From Rehmannia glutinosa (taxonomy: Eukaryota > Streptophyta > Magnoliopsida > Lamiales > Orobanchaceae): 64,000 bases of DNA. Below the pieces are notes generated by a model, which was not told the origin of the DNA, made no database searches, and saw nothing but the letters and a program-made list of their open reading frames with translations. The stretch spans positions 310,029 to 374,028 of the forward strand of contig JABTTQ020003405.1 in assembly GCA_016081115.2 (NCBI GenBank), written 5' to 3'. The position numbers and the translations under genes are program-made. This document shows positions 55,340 through 64,000 of this stretch, piece by piece (position 1 is the first letter of the stretch; each line of letters opens with the position of its first letter).

Positions 55340-56310
55340 GTTTTCGGGGCTCACCTAGAGCAATGAGTACCCTTTGTTGGGCGTCGTGGGCTTGGCAACC
55401 CGCGGAGAGTTCAAGTAGTGTTGGACCTAGTCCAAAAAAAAAGCCCAATTTTATCTTTTTAATTGAAACAATGGTTCTGAAGGACAAACTCGAGTTTGTT
55501 CGTCACAAGTTAAAGTTCGAAGATTTATTTGTGATGGATAGTGTTGGTCATGGTGGGGGATTAGCGATGCTTTGGAGAGAAAAAGAGATGGAAAAACTAC
55601 TAAGCTTTTCTAAAAATCGTATTGATATTGAAGTGAACTTTAAAAATCAGGTGCCATGGAGACTAATAGGATTTTATGGCTACCCAGAACGTCATCGAAG
55701 AAGACAATCTTAGGATCTCTTACGAAATCTATGTAGTCATTCCTCCATGCCGTGGTGTTGCATTGGGGATTTTAACGATTTGTTTTATCCGTTGGAAAAG
55801 AAGTGTGGTGGTGTTCATCCTCAATGGATTTTTTTAGGTTTTCGGGAGGCTATTAATGATTGTAGTTTGGTGGTTCTTGGGATGGCTGATTATCAGTTCA
55901 CATGGCAACGAGTCGTGGTTCATCAAATTGGGTGGAAGAACGTCTTGATCGAGCTTTTGCTACTCAAAATTGGCTTTCGGTTTTTTCAAAGTGTAAAGTT
56001 TGGAATTTAGAAGCGACCACATCAGACCACTCCCCTATTTTTCTGGATGTGGGTTTATATAATTCTATCTATCGAATTTGAAGATTTTAGTTCAAAAGTG
56101 GATGGACTCGTGAAGTGGATTGTCGAAAGATAGTTCGAAAAAGCTGGGATAAGAGTGGTTGTTTGCCAATTGTCAAGAGAATTAGTATTCTAGGGGAGGA
56201 CTTGCAGCAATGGCCTCTTTCAAAAAACAATTTCTGATGCAAAGTGGGAGGTGAGGGCTTTCAGAGGAAAGAGTGATCCTCTATCTATTAATTGTTACAA
56301 TGAAGCCCAG
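55340..56310 (+). pseudogene. LINE endonuclease domain
   Basis: Motifs: PNFIFLIETM (catalytic Glu), GHGGGLAMLW, WRLIGFYGYPE, WCCIGDFNDLFYP (the GDFN active-site block) and ADYQFTWQR. They occur in 55430-56010 in two frames. The start region (MSTLCWASWAW) has lost the usual CWNxRGLGNP. The enzyme nicks target DNA for target-primed reverse transcription. Confidence 0.75.
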
Positions 56311-56328
56311 GAATAATAAGGTTCTCTT

Positions 56329-57680
56329 TTGTCACAAAGAGAAGATTTTTGGAAGCAGAGAGCTAAAGTTTTTTGGCTCAACGGGGGTGACTCGAATATG
56401 AGGTTTTTCCACGCTACTGGAAATCAAAGAAGAAGGCATAATTCTATCTCTGCTTTAAAGGATGAAGATGGAAATCATTTTGAATGGCAGAGTGGTTTGG
56501 GGAATCACATAACACAATATTTTTCCAATTTGTTTACAGCAGCAGGGAGCAGGTTGATGGTTTCCTTAACAATATTCAATGGAAAATCTCGAAGGAGCAG
56601 AATAATTTATTGCTTGAGCCATTCACGAAGGAGGAAATTAAAAGAGCCATTTTTGCCTGGACCGGACGACCAAAATCCTGGGTTTTATCAGAAATTTTGG
56701 GATATAGTTGGTAACGATATCACTCAAGGATGCTCCCATTTTTTGTCGAATTGTTCATTTCCTGAAGGTTTTAATGATACAAATATTGTATTAATTCCGA
56801 AGAAAAAGAACCCCGTTCTCATCACTGATTTGAGACCCATTTCCTTGTGTAATGTCCTGTACAAAGTAGTCTCTAGAGTGTTGGCTAATAGATTGAAGTG
56901 CATTCTTCCATTAGTAATTTCAGAGTTTCAGAGTGCATTTGTGCCTAATAGATTAATATCCAATAATATCTTCATAGCCTTTGAGGCTAACCATTATCTG
57001 AAGAGGACAACTAAAGGAAAGGTGGGTTATGCAGCGTTGAAAATTTATATGAGCAAAGCATATGACCGAATCAAATGATCTTTTCTTAAGAGAATGTTAT
57101 CTAAACTTGGTCTGAATTCGAAGTGGATGGAGCTTATTATGTTATGTGTTACAACGGTGAGGTATAAGGTGGTTCATGGTGATTTTGAGTCAGACCGTAT
57201 TATTCCTACGCAAGGTCTTCGTCAAGGTGACCCTTTGTCACCATATTTGTTTATATTATGTGCATAAGGCTTGTATGTCATTCCTCAAGAATATGAACGG
57301 GGAGGTCGATTACATGGATGTAAAGTGGCTAGAGGTGCTCCGAGTATCTCTTATCTATTTTTTGCGGATGATAGCTTCTTTTTCTTCAAAGCTCAACCAC
57401 ACGAAATTATGGCTTTGAAGGAATGTAATAAAAGCTTACTCTGCGGTGTCGGGTAAAGTGATAAATGTGCAGAAGTCATCTATATCCTTTAGCAAAAATA
57501 CTTATGATGCTGTTAGAAGGGAAGCGTGTGATATTCTTGGGGTAAATTCCACACGATATCATGGACACTATCTTTGTTTGCCATCTCTTGTTGGTCGAAA
57601 CAAGAAAGAGATTTTCTCTTATTTAATGGAAAAAATTTGGACCTGAATACAAGGTTGGAAAGGTAAGTTATTATCAAAGG
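56329..57680 (+). pseudogene. LINE reverse transcriptase
   Basis: Open 56329-57078: FWLNGGDSNMRFFHATGNQR, then DLRPISLCNVLYKVVSRVLA and FQSAFVPNRLISNN. Motif A reads ALKIYMSKAYDRI, with Tyr replacing the catalytic Asp. A stop at 57076 follows. GLRQGDPLSPYLFIL (motif B) and YLFFADDSFFFFKA (motif C, FADD intact) occur in other frames to about 57400. Non-functional as read. Confidence 0.8.
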
Positions 57681-57699
57681 CTGGCAAGGAGATTCTATT

Positions 57700-59254
57700 A
57701 AAAATGTGGCCCAATCAATTCCAAGTTATGCTATGACTGTTTTCTTACTTCCTCAAGAGTTATGTTTGGAGATCGAGAGGATGTTGAACTCTTTCTGATG
57801 GGGAAATGGCAATAAGAATGAGAAGGGTATAAAATGGTTGGCTTGGCACCACATGTGCTTTCAAAATTCGAAAATAGGTTTAGGATTTCGTCATCTTCAC
57901 GAATTTAATTTTTCTTTGCTCGAAAAGCAAGGGTGGAGATTGATTACGAACCCAAACTCGTTGGCGGCCAGACTCTTTCGAGCTAAATATTACCCATCTA
58001 CAGATTTTTTATCAGCTAAGTTGGGTTATAATCCGAGCTTCACTTGGCATAGTATATGGGCAGCGCGTCATTTAATGGTCGGAAAATGTATTCGGAAGGT
58101 GGGTGATGGTAAACATATAAAAGTTCGGGAAGAACCTTGGTGGCCAGATAAGGATAATGCGTATATCCAGACTCAAAGAATTGAAGGCTTGAAAAATATT
58201 TTGGTAGTCAATTGGATGAAAACAGATAGTTTGGAATGGGATAAAGATCTAATTCAAGATTTATTTGATGAGAGGGATCATCAACTTATTTGTAAAATTC
58301 CATTATCCAATAGAGTTTGTTCCGACTCGTGGATTTGGTTGGGAGATAATAAAGGGGCGTATACTATTAAAAGTGGTTATAGATTATTGTGTGAAGGTAT
58401 GAGCTCGCCATATATAAAATCCAATTTTAATTGGAAAACTTTCTAGGCTTTGAAGATACCACTTAAAGTGAAGAATACGGTATGGCGTGCATGTCAAAAT
58501 ATATTGTCGACTTGTACTAGGTTAGTAGAAAAAAAAGTTGATATTTCTATTAGTTGCCCGGTATGTAATATCTTGCCCTTTTGCTTCTTTGTGGTGGGCA
58601 TCTTCATCTCTGTCGTTTCATAATCATAATTGTGATGATTTGTTTGTTTGCATTAAGATGAACTAGGACCATCTTTCTGTTGAAGATAAAAGGATGGTGA
58701 TTATGATTTTGTGGGCCTTGCGTAAGAATCGTAATGAGTTGGTTTGGATAGGTAAAAACCGATCGGCAGGGGGTCTCTTAAATTTTGCTAGCTTTTATTT
58801 ATTGCAATGGGAGGTAGCTCAGGTTGTTGACGACACCGAGGAGATGTTAAATGATCAATGCAGAATTAAAATGCAATGTTGATGGGGCCATCTTTAACAA
58901 TATGGGTAAAATAGGGTATAGCTACATTTTGAGAGATTCTAATGGGGATTTTGTTGCTGCGAGAAATGTGTCACACTGGGTATTTTGGATTCAGCTTTAG
59001 TAGAGACTTTGGGTGTTAAAGAGGCCCTTTCCTGGATTAAGAACAGAGGCATAAATATTGACATTTTTGTGAAATCGGATTCTTTGGTGGTTATTCAAGC
59101 ACTTAGAGATTCTAATAGAATTATTAGGAGGTCAGCGATTCGGGTTGCTCATTGTCTTATTAAAGCACCGAATTCTATGTATGATGTCACTATTTGGGAG
59201 GATTATACACCTCCTGCTATCTATAATTTGCTGCATTCAGATATGAGGGAATAA
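57700..59254 (+). pseudogene. LINE zf-RVT and RNase H (RVT_3) regions
   Basis: Open frame 57838-58446 (202 residues) with FRHLHEFNFSLLEKQGWRL, ARLFRAKYYP, and SDSWIWLGDNKGAYTIKSGY, the zf-RVT linker typical of plant LINEs. KCNVDGAIFNNMGKIGYS and ILRDSNGDFV (58868-58950) mark the RNase H start, and ETLGVKEALSWI, then SDSLVVIQALRDSNR, its core. Stops and frame changes lie between. Confidence 0.75.
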
Positions 59255-59279
59255 AATGCTTATCCTTTTCTCAAAAAAG

Positions 59280-59600
59280 ATGATTTATTCTCTAGTGACG
59301 TTGAAGATGGTAGCTATAATGGACCACCAATTTTTGATGAAAAAAGCGACGACACTGTAAAGGGGGTTGGATATGAAGAACTTCCAAACTTTGATGAGGA
59401 GACTGATGGTTATGATGGGCCACCTATCTTTGGTAAAGAAGATGACAATACAATTTCGACAGTTTAGTACAAAAAACTGCCGAAATTTGGCAAGGTAGAT
59501 AGTGATTATGACAGACCACCAACTTTCGACAAAGAAATTGAGGTTGTTGAAGATTATTATGTTTTGCTCAATCCTAGAAAATTTACTCGGCATCATGTTA
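59280..59600 (+). pseudogene. Acidic GPPIFDE repeat peptide, unidentified
   Basis: The + strand is open apart from one TAG and encodes three degenerate units of about 33 residues: YNGPPIFDEKSDD, YDGPPIFGKEDDN and YDRPPTFDKEIE, each followed by a YEELPNFDEE- or YKKLPKFGK-like stretch. Similar acidic repeats occur in uncharacterised plant retroelement-linked proteins. I do not recognise the family. The sequence directly follows the LINE poly(A), so the LINE may have inserted upstream of or within it. Confidence 0.4.
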
Positions 59601-59646
59601 TTATAATTTTAACGAGATCCAATTCCTATATATATATATATATATA

Positions 59647-59705
59647 AATTCTCTTGAGGCCCTGACCGGCGGATGGCCCTGTGCGGCGGCACCACTTACA
59701 CCGCC
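59647..59705. repeat. GC-rich inverted repeat next to a TA run
   Basis: TGGCCCTGTGCGGCGG and CCGCCTCAGGGCCA form an imperfect hairpin around CACCACTTACA, preceded by GAGGCCCTGACCGGCGG. It follows a (TA)n run at 59627-59646. It is sharply more GC-rich than its surroundings and may be a transposon end. Confidence 0.5.
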
Positions 59706-60395
59706 TCAGGGCCACCCCTGCACATGACTCCCCGAAGTAATAATCATTTGTGAAACACCGATCATACGGGATTGGAGGCATCGACATTTCATGAGGGTTC
59801 TAATGATCATCAGGATTGAAATACAAAGAATCTTTGGTTCCAATAAAACTAATCCATTGATGGCTCCATTCCAATACACCCCCATCTTCAAAATTCATTA
59901 ATTGGGTTGTGAAGTAGGGCCCATATTTTCTCCAAGGACCACGTATCTCAGACGAGTAAACCTCTAACTAATATTTCTTCAATGCCGATTGATGGAGGCA
60001 AACAACTTTGTAATGAGGAGACTTGGTGGGATCAAAAGCCAAACAACTTTGTAATGAGGAGACTTGGTGGGATCAAAAGCCAAACTCATCCCAAGTATAA
60101 ACGTCGAATTCTCAAGTCCATTGTCTAATTGTGGAAGTGTTGAAAATTTATTGATGGAGGATTCTAAACATAGTATATCCCAATATTTTCATAAGAGGGT
60201 AAGCTGCAACATAGCAATAGCCCGTTCCAAGAGTGTAAAATAGTGATTTTCCAAAGGTCATTAGTGAAATTAAGTTTTCTAAATGGTGGGTCCGTTGATT
60301 TGTTGAGAGAGAAGGATCGTATTCATACCTGGAATTGTCATTGTAAAGCTTAAAGAAAAGGTCAACAACGAGATTAGGATCGGGATGGCGATATC
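59706..60395 (-). pseudogene. F-box protein (F-box-associated domain) pseudogene
   Basis: Minus-strand segments in order: SHLISNPRYRH-like and LYNDNSRYEYDPSLS (60390-60300), LHSWNGLLLCCSLPSY (60230-60190), LAFDPTKSPHYKVVCLH (60060-60000), RGPWRKYGPYF, GGVYWNGAINGL (59900-59850), and DSLYFNPDDH, then MSMPPIPYDRCF and YYFGES (59830-59720). These are the F-box-associated (FBA) landmarks NGLLLC, AFDPxxSPHYKVV, GVYWNGAIHWL and YFGES. The N-terminal F-box is not visible. Stops, frameshifts and a 41-bp duplication break the gene. Confidence 0.8.
59999..60080. repeat. 41-bp perfect tandem duplication
   Basis: The unit CAAACAACTTTGTAATGAGG and its continuation to AAAAGC is repeated twice head to tail within the F-box pseudogene. 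It shifts the frame and duplicates the SPHYKVV segment. Confidence 0.9.
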
Positions 60396-60631
60396 TTGGA
60401 TTGGAGATGAGAGAATATCAGTGTTTGCATACTAATTTCAGTGTTTGCATACTAATTAATGAAAGTTGCTTTGTGAAGTGATTTTTTGTAGATTAAGTAT
60501 TGCAATTTGATACTTTTTTTATCATTTGTATCTGTGTTGAAGTTTCTGTATTGATACCAAGTCATTCGAACGTAGTATTCCTTTGGATTAAATATATTAT
60601 TTTTAATCTTTGAGAAATATCGATAATTACG
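60396..60631. other. Unassigned AT-rich spacer
   Basis: Contains a 20-bp direct repeat (TTTCAGTGTTTGCATACTAA-like, about 60416-60456). Nothing else recognised. Confidence 0.5.
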
Positions 60632-60640
60632 TAAAAAGTA

Positions 60641-61379
60641 GGGTTATTGATTTTTTATTACTCAGTGTCTATAGACACTTTCTTTGGTTTAGTGCGTGAC
60701 ATTTTCGAGTTCAATTTAGTACTCATACTTCACATTTTTTTTATAAATTGGTACCTATTCAATTTTAAGGACGAAAATACCCCAAGAAACATAAGTATAC
60801 TCAAAATGAACATTGAATATACTTATTTAAATTACAAAGTCAAATAAATTTAATTAAATTAATAAAAAAATATATGAATTTTCAGAAAAAAAATAAAATT
60901 AATTGCGTTAAATTAGTAAATTAATAAACATAAATCATAATTTAATTATTCGAAAAGAAAAATTAGTTTAGTTAACTAATTTTAAAAATTAAAATGAAAA
61001 TAAATAATTTAAAAATTAGAATTAAGATAGTAAATAAGAAAATTGTAGCATTTTTTATTAATATATTTATCTTTAATTAGTTTTTTATCGAATTTTAAAA
61101 AAATTAATTAATTTATATTTTTAACAATTAAGAATTTAATAATTTAATTTAAATAATAAGAAGTTATTTCTTAATTAAATTTATTTTTTAAATTTAATAA
61201 TTCTAATTAAAACTTAACTTTTTAACAAAAAAAATATTGGGGGCATTTTCGTCCTTAAAAGTGAATAGGTACCAATTTGCAAAAAACAATAAAATATGGG
61301 TATAAATTGGTAACTCAGAAATGTCAGGTACCAAACTAGCAAAGTGTCTATACATCAGGTATTAAAAAATCAATAACCC
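60641..61379. mobile_element. MULE-type MITE, 739 bp
   Basis: The ends are GGGTTATTGATTTTTTA and its inverse TAAAAAATCAATAACCC; the TIRs extend about 140 bp with substitutions and indels (ending at GGACGAAAATxCCCC). The 9-bp direct duplication TAAAAAGTA flanks both sides (60632-60640, 61380-61388), the length typical of Mutator-like elements. The core (60840-61230) is extremely AT-rich and non-coding. Confidence 0.85.
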
Positions 61380-61399
61380 TAAAAAGTATCACTTTATTA

Positions 61400-61730
61400 T
61401 GTCAGAGTATTGTGCATATTCAACGTAGAATATGTATCATTGTGCATCTTAAAAGTATCATGTTTAAGGCTGAAATGTATTACTATTTGTCCAAAAAGTG
61501 ACCTAACTTATACATTGTACTTGAAATATATAAAATATGAAACTATCATTATGCATCTTAAAAGTAACATATTTAATGTTAAAAGTATGAAAGTATTATT
61601 GTTCATTTTAAATGTACCATATTTAAGTGAAAAGATATGACTTTTGATGTTTATAATATATAAAATGTAAAAGTATCACAAAACATCCTTAAGGTATCAT
61701 ATATATTGCTCAAAAGTATCACTGGCGAGA
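61400..61730. repeat. Degenerate tandem repeats (~60-bp unit)
   Basis: About five units of the type AAAGTATCATTATGCATCTT followed by AAAAGTAACATATTTAA. Two CTGGCGAGATTTGTG copies lie at 61722 and 61835, flanking a GA-rich stretch. Non-coding. Confidence 0.6.
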
Positions 61731-61854
61731 TTTGTGGTTTTGTTGGAGGAGATCTGAGAATAAAAAGAGATATAAAGATATCCATTGGAGGATAAGAGGA
61801 GAGAGAAAGAGAGATCTTCTCAAAAGATTTCACAGCTGGCGAGATTTGTGCCAT

Positions 61855-62225
61855 CACTACTACAAAATCCTAATAGACACGGTTTGTGTCTACTAGTAAA
61901 ACAAACGGTGTTAAAGCCACTGGTGTTAAAAGTCTGAACTTTTTGACACCGGTTTAGAACCAGTGTCGTTTCCTTGGAAGACACCGGTTCTAAACCAGTG
62001 TTAAAAGTCTGAACTTTTTGACACCGGTTTAAAACCGGTGTCGTTTCCTTGAAAGATACCAATTTTAAACGGTGTCGTAGATATAAAATATCCGCTTTCA
62101 AAGGCCCTGATGTTAAAAATTTATGTATTTGACACCGGTTTGAAACCGGTGACTTTTGATGAATAGACACTGTATCAAAACACCGGTTTAAAACCGGTGT
62201 CGTTTCATCTAAATACACCAGTCCA
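61855..62225 (+). mobile_element. CACTA-type terminus with subterminal repeats
   Basis: Starts CACTACTACAAAATCC. It is followed by at least six GACACCGGTTTAAAACCGGT palindromic units (ACCGGTTTAAAACCGGT core), the classic subterminal array of CACTA transposons. The opposite end is not found before 64000, so the element is partial or longer than the window shows. Confidence 0.65.
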
Positions 62226-63110
62226 AATCTGCAAAGAATCCATATAAATAAACAAAATCCATTATAAACTCCAATTCTAGCAATCATCATAAGTTCACTA
62301 CCAATTAAACATGAAATCCATTAATACTAAAGTCACCAATAGCCAAAATCTAACAAAAAGTACTAATAGCGAAGTTTCCTTTCGATAAAACAACTATAAA
62401 TTCATAATACAATTCCATCAACCAACAAAAAGACTATATAATTCAACTAAAGGCAACAAAATCCATATGATCAACATAGCTCATGTCATTCAAGCTTTCA
62501 AAACTGCTCAAGCTTCTCTAAATTTCTTTATCATACGTGAATCGCATCTTCCAAATCTGGCATATTGCAATTCAAAATCTGTTCTTCACGTTGTTCGATT
62601 GGTTTCTGCGGTTCAAACACATAAACAAAATAAGCAAGGCTCATACTTGACGCAATCGAATCCAAAGAAATAAATTATGAATTCAATCATGCACCTGGTA
62701 GTTTCAGAACCTCAAAAAATTTAACCATTGTCTGCAGCAGCAGTAACCAAGCTTCAACACGCAGTGTATAGAAAATAAACAATAGAACAAGATATGTAAA
62801 GAGCTAGGCACAATAATGCAGCAAAACCTCATGTGCATTCTCAAATCGATAAAATGTCATAATTGTGGCTCTTTATCATCATAATATAACACAAGGACAT
62901 AAATATTCTTTTCAGTAGAATTTTGGTCCTTAGAAAAATTAGCCTCAATATGTTGCACATCAAAGAACTTTTCCCAAAATTCCTCATTGTAATCCAATAT
63001 CATAAAGATGGAACATGGATTAAAATTCGGTCCCGTAGTTGAAATGTTTGAAAAACATCTAGACATCAACAGAATTTGGAAATCTAGAATGGATAAAGAG
63101 CCATATTTAC
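62226..63110. other. Unassigned DNA, possibly intron of the selenium-binding protein relic
   Basis: No repeat ends are recognised. A minus-strand open stretch (63069-62857; ILDYNEEFWEKFFDVQHIEA) looks slightly protein-like but matches no family I know and is not part of selenium-binding protein. It may be chance or another gene scrap. Confidence 0.3.
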
Positions 63111-63585
63111 CTCCAAAGGTAAGAGACCGGTACTTCCAAGATCCAATGTCTGTTTCAACTCACCCTCAAGCGAGTTGTATACATGCAAATGTACGCCATA
63201 AAGACCATCTCGAAACATTTGAAGGTTGAAGCTTTTGGTGAATGCGAAGGGCTCCCCGGGAAGAGCGATCATCGTCTTATGCCGAGGTTGGTGCGTAAAT
63301 CATACCCGGCGGGGTTGTGCCATGGCCTTTCCCCTGTTGTAGAAAAATGGAACATGTACATTAGTTATTTTGTTAGCGTATTTATAAATAAATTTTAAGT
63401 TTTTCTCGAGAGATGAAAACCAAGCCGCAAGAGCGGATATAAACAGATGTACCTTCCTTTCACATTAAAATCGAGTCGAGCAGAAGAAATCTATTTCCTT
63501 GAGCATTTACATCCTTGTCTCCAAGACTTGACACCATGATTTCACGGAAGCAAAGGAGAGCGGTGGGCGGGTATGCCATTCCCTT
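63111..63585 (-). pseudogene. Selenium-binding protein (methanethiol oxidase family), two exons
   Basis: Exon 1 (63585-63453) encodes REIMVSSLGDKDVNAQGNRF and LLLDS, ending at a GTACAT donor. Exon 2 (63333-63111) follows a CAG acceptor and encodes QPRHKTMIALPGEPFAFTK, SFNLQMFRDGLYGVHLHVY and GELKQTLDLGSTGLLPLEV, ending at a GTAAAT donor. Plant selenium-binding protein has near-identical text (EIMVSCLGDKDGNAEGNGF, ELKQTLDLGxTGLLPLE). Frameshifts occur near 63480 and 63307. Other exons are missing from the window or lost; the gene would continue upstream past 63586, where a copia element now lies. Whether it is a true pseudogene or an error-affected gene is unclear. Confidence 0.75.
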
Positions 63586-63623
63586 CTTTGATATTATATC
63601 TTTGGGGCCAATAATTTTTCAAA

Positions 63624-64000
63624 GTTGGAGCCTATTAGAGAATAATTTCTCCTCGAATAGAAGCTTCTCAGACGGTTATTCTGTTTAGTTTGTTGGAAGA
63701 TTAGTTAGCGGTTACACCTTTCGATTCTTCTTTCATCTTTGTATAAATAAAGAGGCTTGTTGAACTCTACACATAATGAAAATATCAAGTCTCGGTTTTA
63801 TATTCTCCAACTTATAATATGGTATCGGGAGAGTTTCCTTCTCTGCAACTCGATCTTGGCGGGTCGTTTATCCGGTGTCAATCTTCTCAGGCGCTGCAAT
63901 TACTCAAAGCATGAGTGCATCCGGCTCTTCCTCGTTGATGATCCTTCGAGTGTATACTATCGCACCATTCGATAATCCAGGATTGGTCCTTGTTTGAAGC
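63624..64000 (+). mobile_element. 5' end of another Ty1/copia element (LTR, PBS, gag start)
   Basis: An LTR-like block of about 190 bp starts TTGGAGCCTATTAGAG, holds TGTATAAATAAAGAGG (TATA, 63738-63753) and ends TATTCTCCAACTT. A PBS-like TGGTATCGGGAG is at 63820. The downstream peptides DDPSSVYY (63941-63964) and DNPGLVLV (63972-63995) are the conserved N-terminus of copia gag (Retrotran_gag_3 type), separated by frameshifts. The rest lies beyond the window. It sits next to the selenium-binding protein relic. Confidence 0.6.
63820..63831 (+). other. Primer binding site of the terminal copia element (altered)
   Basis: TGGTATCGGGAG where plant copia elements have TGGTATCAGAGC; the CAG has become CGG, the same change seen at CAG triplets elsewhere in the window. 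Confidence 0.55.

Larger units (their letters stand above)
54209..59279 (+). mobile_element. L1-like LINE (decayed, near full length)
   Basis: In order: ORF1 with a DUF4283-like segment and knuckle remnant, apurinic endonuclease, RT, zf-RVT and RNase H (RVT_3), then a short poly(A) (AAAAAA at 59272-59278). This is the standard plant L1 layout. All ORFs carry frameshifts and stops. No target duplication was found at the ends, so the 5' border is approximate. Few of its lesions fall at CAG/CTG, in contrast to family A. Confidence 0.8.

Noticed and set aside
62857..63069. 70-residue minus-strand ORF as another selenium-binding protein exon
   Set aside because: It lies downstream of the exon 2 donor but has none of the expected VRFLHDP or NMVRFF motifs; no family recognised.

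Overview
The window looks like retrotransposon-rich nuclear DNA of a flowering plant. The evidence is several Ty1/copia LTR elements with plant tRNA-Met-type primer sites, an L1-like LINE, a tRNA-derived SINE, MULE-type and CACTA-type repeats, and fragments of plant genes (DUF247, cis-prenyltransferase, 40S ribosomal protein S3, F-box, selenium-binding protein). No intact single-copy host gene is visible. The species cannot be named from the sequence.

Three LTR families dominate positions 1-49457. Family A is a Sirevirus-like copia element with a 1.6-kb LTR, gag-pol and an extra ORF ('ORF3') after RNase H. Family B is a second copia family with a 0.8-kb LTR and repeated polypurine tracts. Family C has a 1.47-kb LTR and a 4.7-kb interior with gag and a 'plant transposon protein'-like ORF but no protease, integrase or reverse transcriptase. 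Copy A1 (1-1801 and 15952-19885, + strand) is interrupted by complete copy A2 (1802-15951, - strand, TSD GTATG). A stretch of mostly unassigned DNA follows (19886-21779). At 21780 a family B element has landed inside a DUF247 gene, whose halves lie at about 21640-21779 and 49458-49622. That B element is interrupted by A3 (27328-48524), which is interrupted by family C (36401-44057, TSD CATCT). The nesting is therefore DUF247 < B < A3 < C, and A3's 3' LTR also carries a 555-bp CACTA-like insert.

Positions 49623-53741 are a mosaic: an RPS3 pseudogene scrap, a TIR element set between TA microsatellites, a minisatellite, and a solo LTR related to family C (50672-53041, TSD AATAT). The solo LTR contains two cis-prenyltransferase exons with their intron, and the intron carries a SINE with perfect promoter boxes. 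Positions 54209-59279 hold a decayed L1-like LINE (ORF1, endonuclease, RT, zf-RVT, RNase H). Positions 59280-64000 hold acidic peptide repeats, an F-box pseudogene (-), a MULE-type MITE with a 9-bp TSD, CACTA subterminal repeats, two selenium-binding-protein exons (-) and the 5' end of another copia element.

Two signals stand out. First, frame breaks and differences between repeat copies cluster at CAG/CTG and CCG/CGG triplets, which suggests read errors at CHG-methylated cytosines rather than only biological decay. Second, the family C LTR carries an array of about eight hairpins with a constant ACCAC/ACCAA loop and stems that change in a compensating way, placed in the predicted 5' leader of the element RNA. 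In addition, the extra ORFs of families A and C both follow leaders that resemble plant promoters and 5' UTRs.
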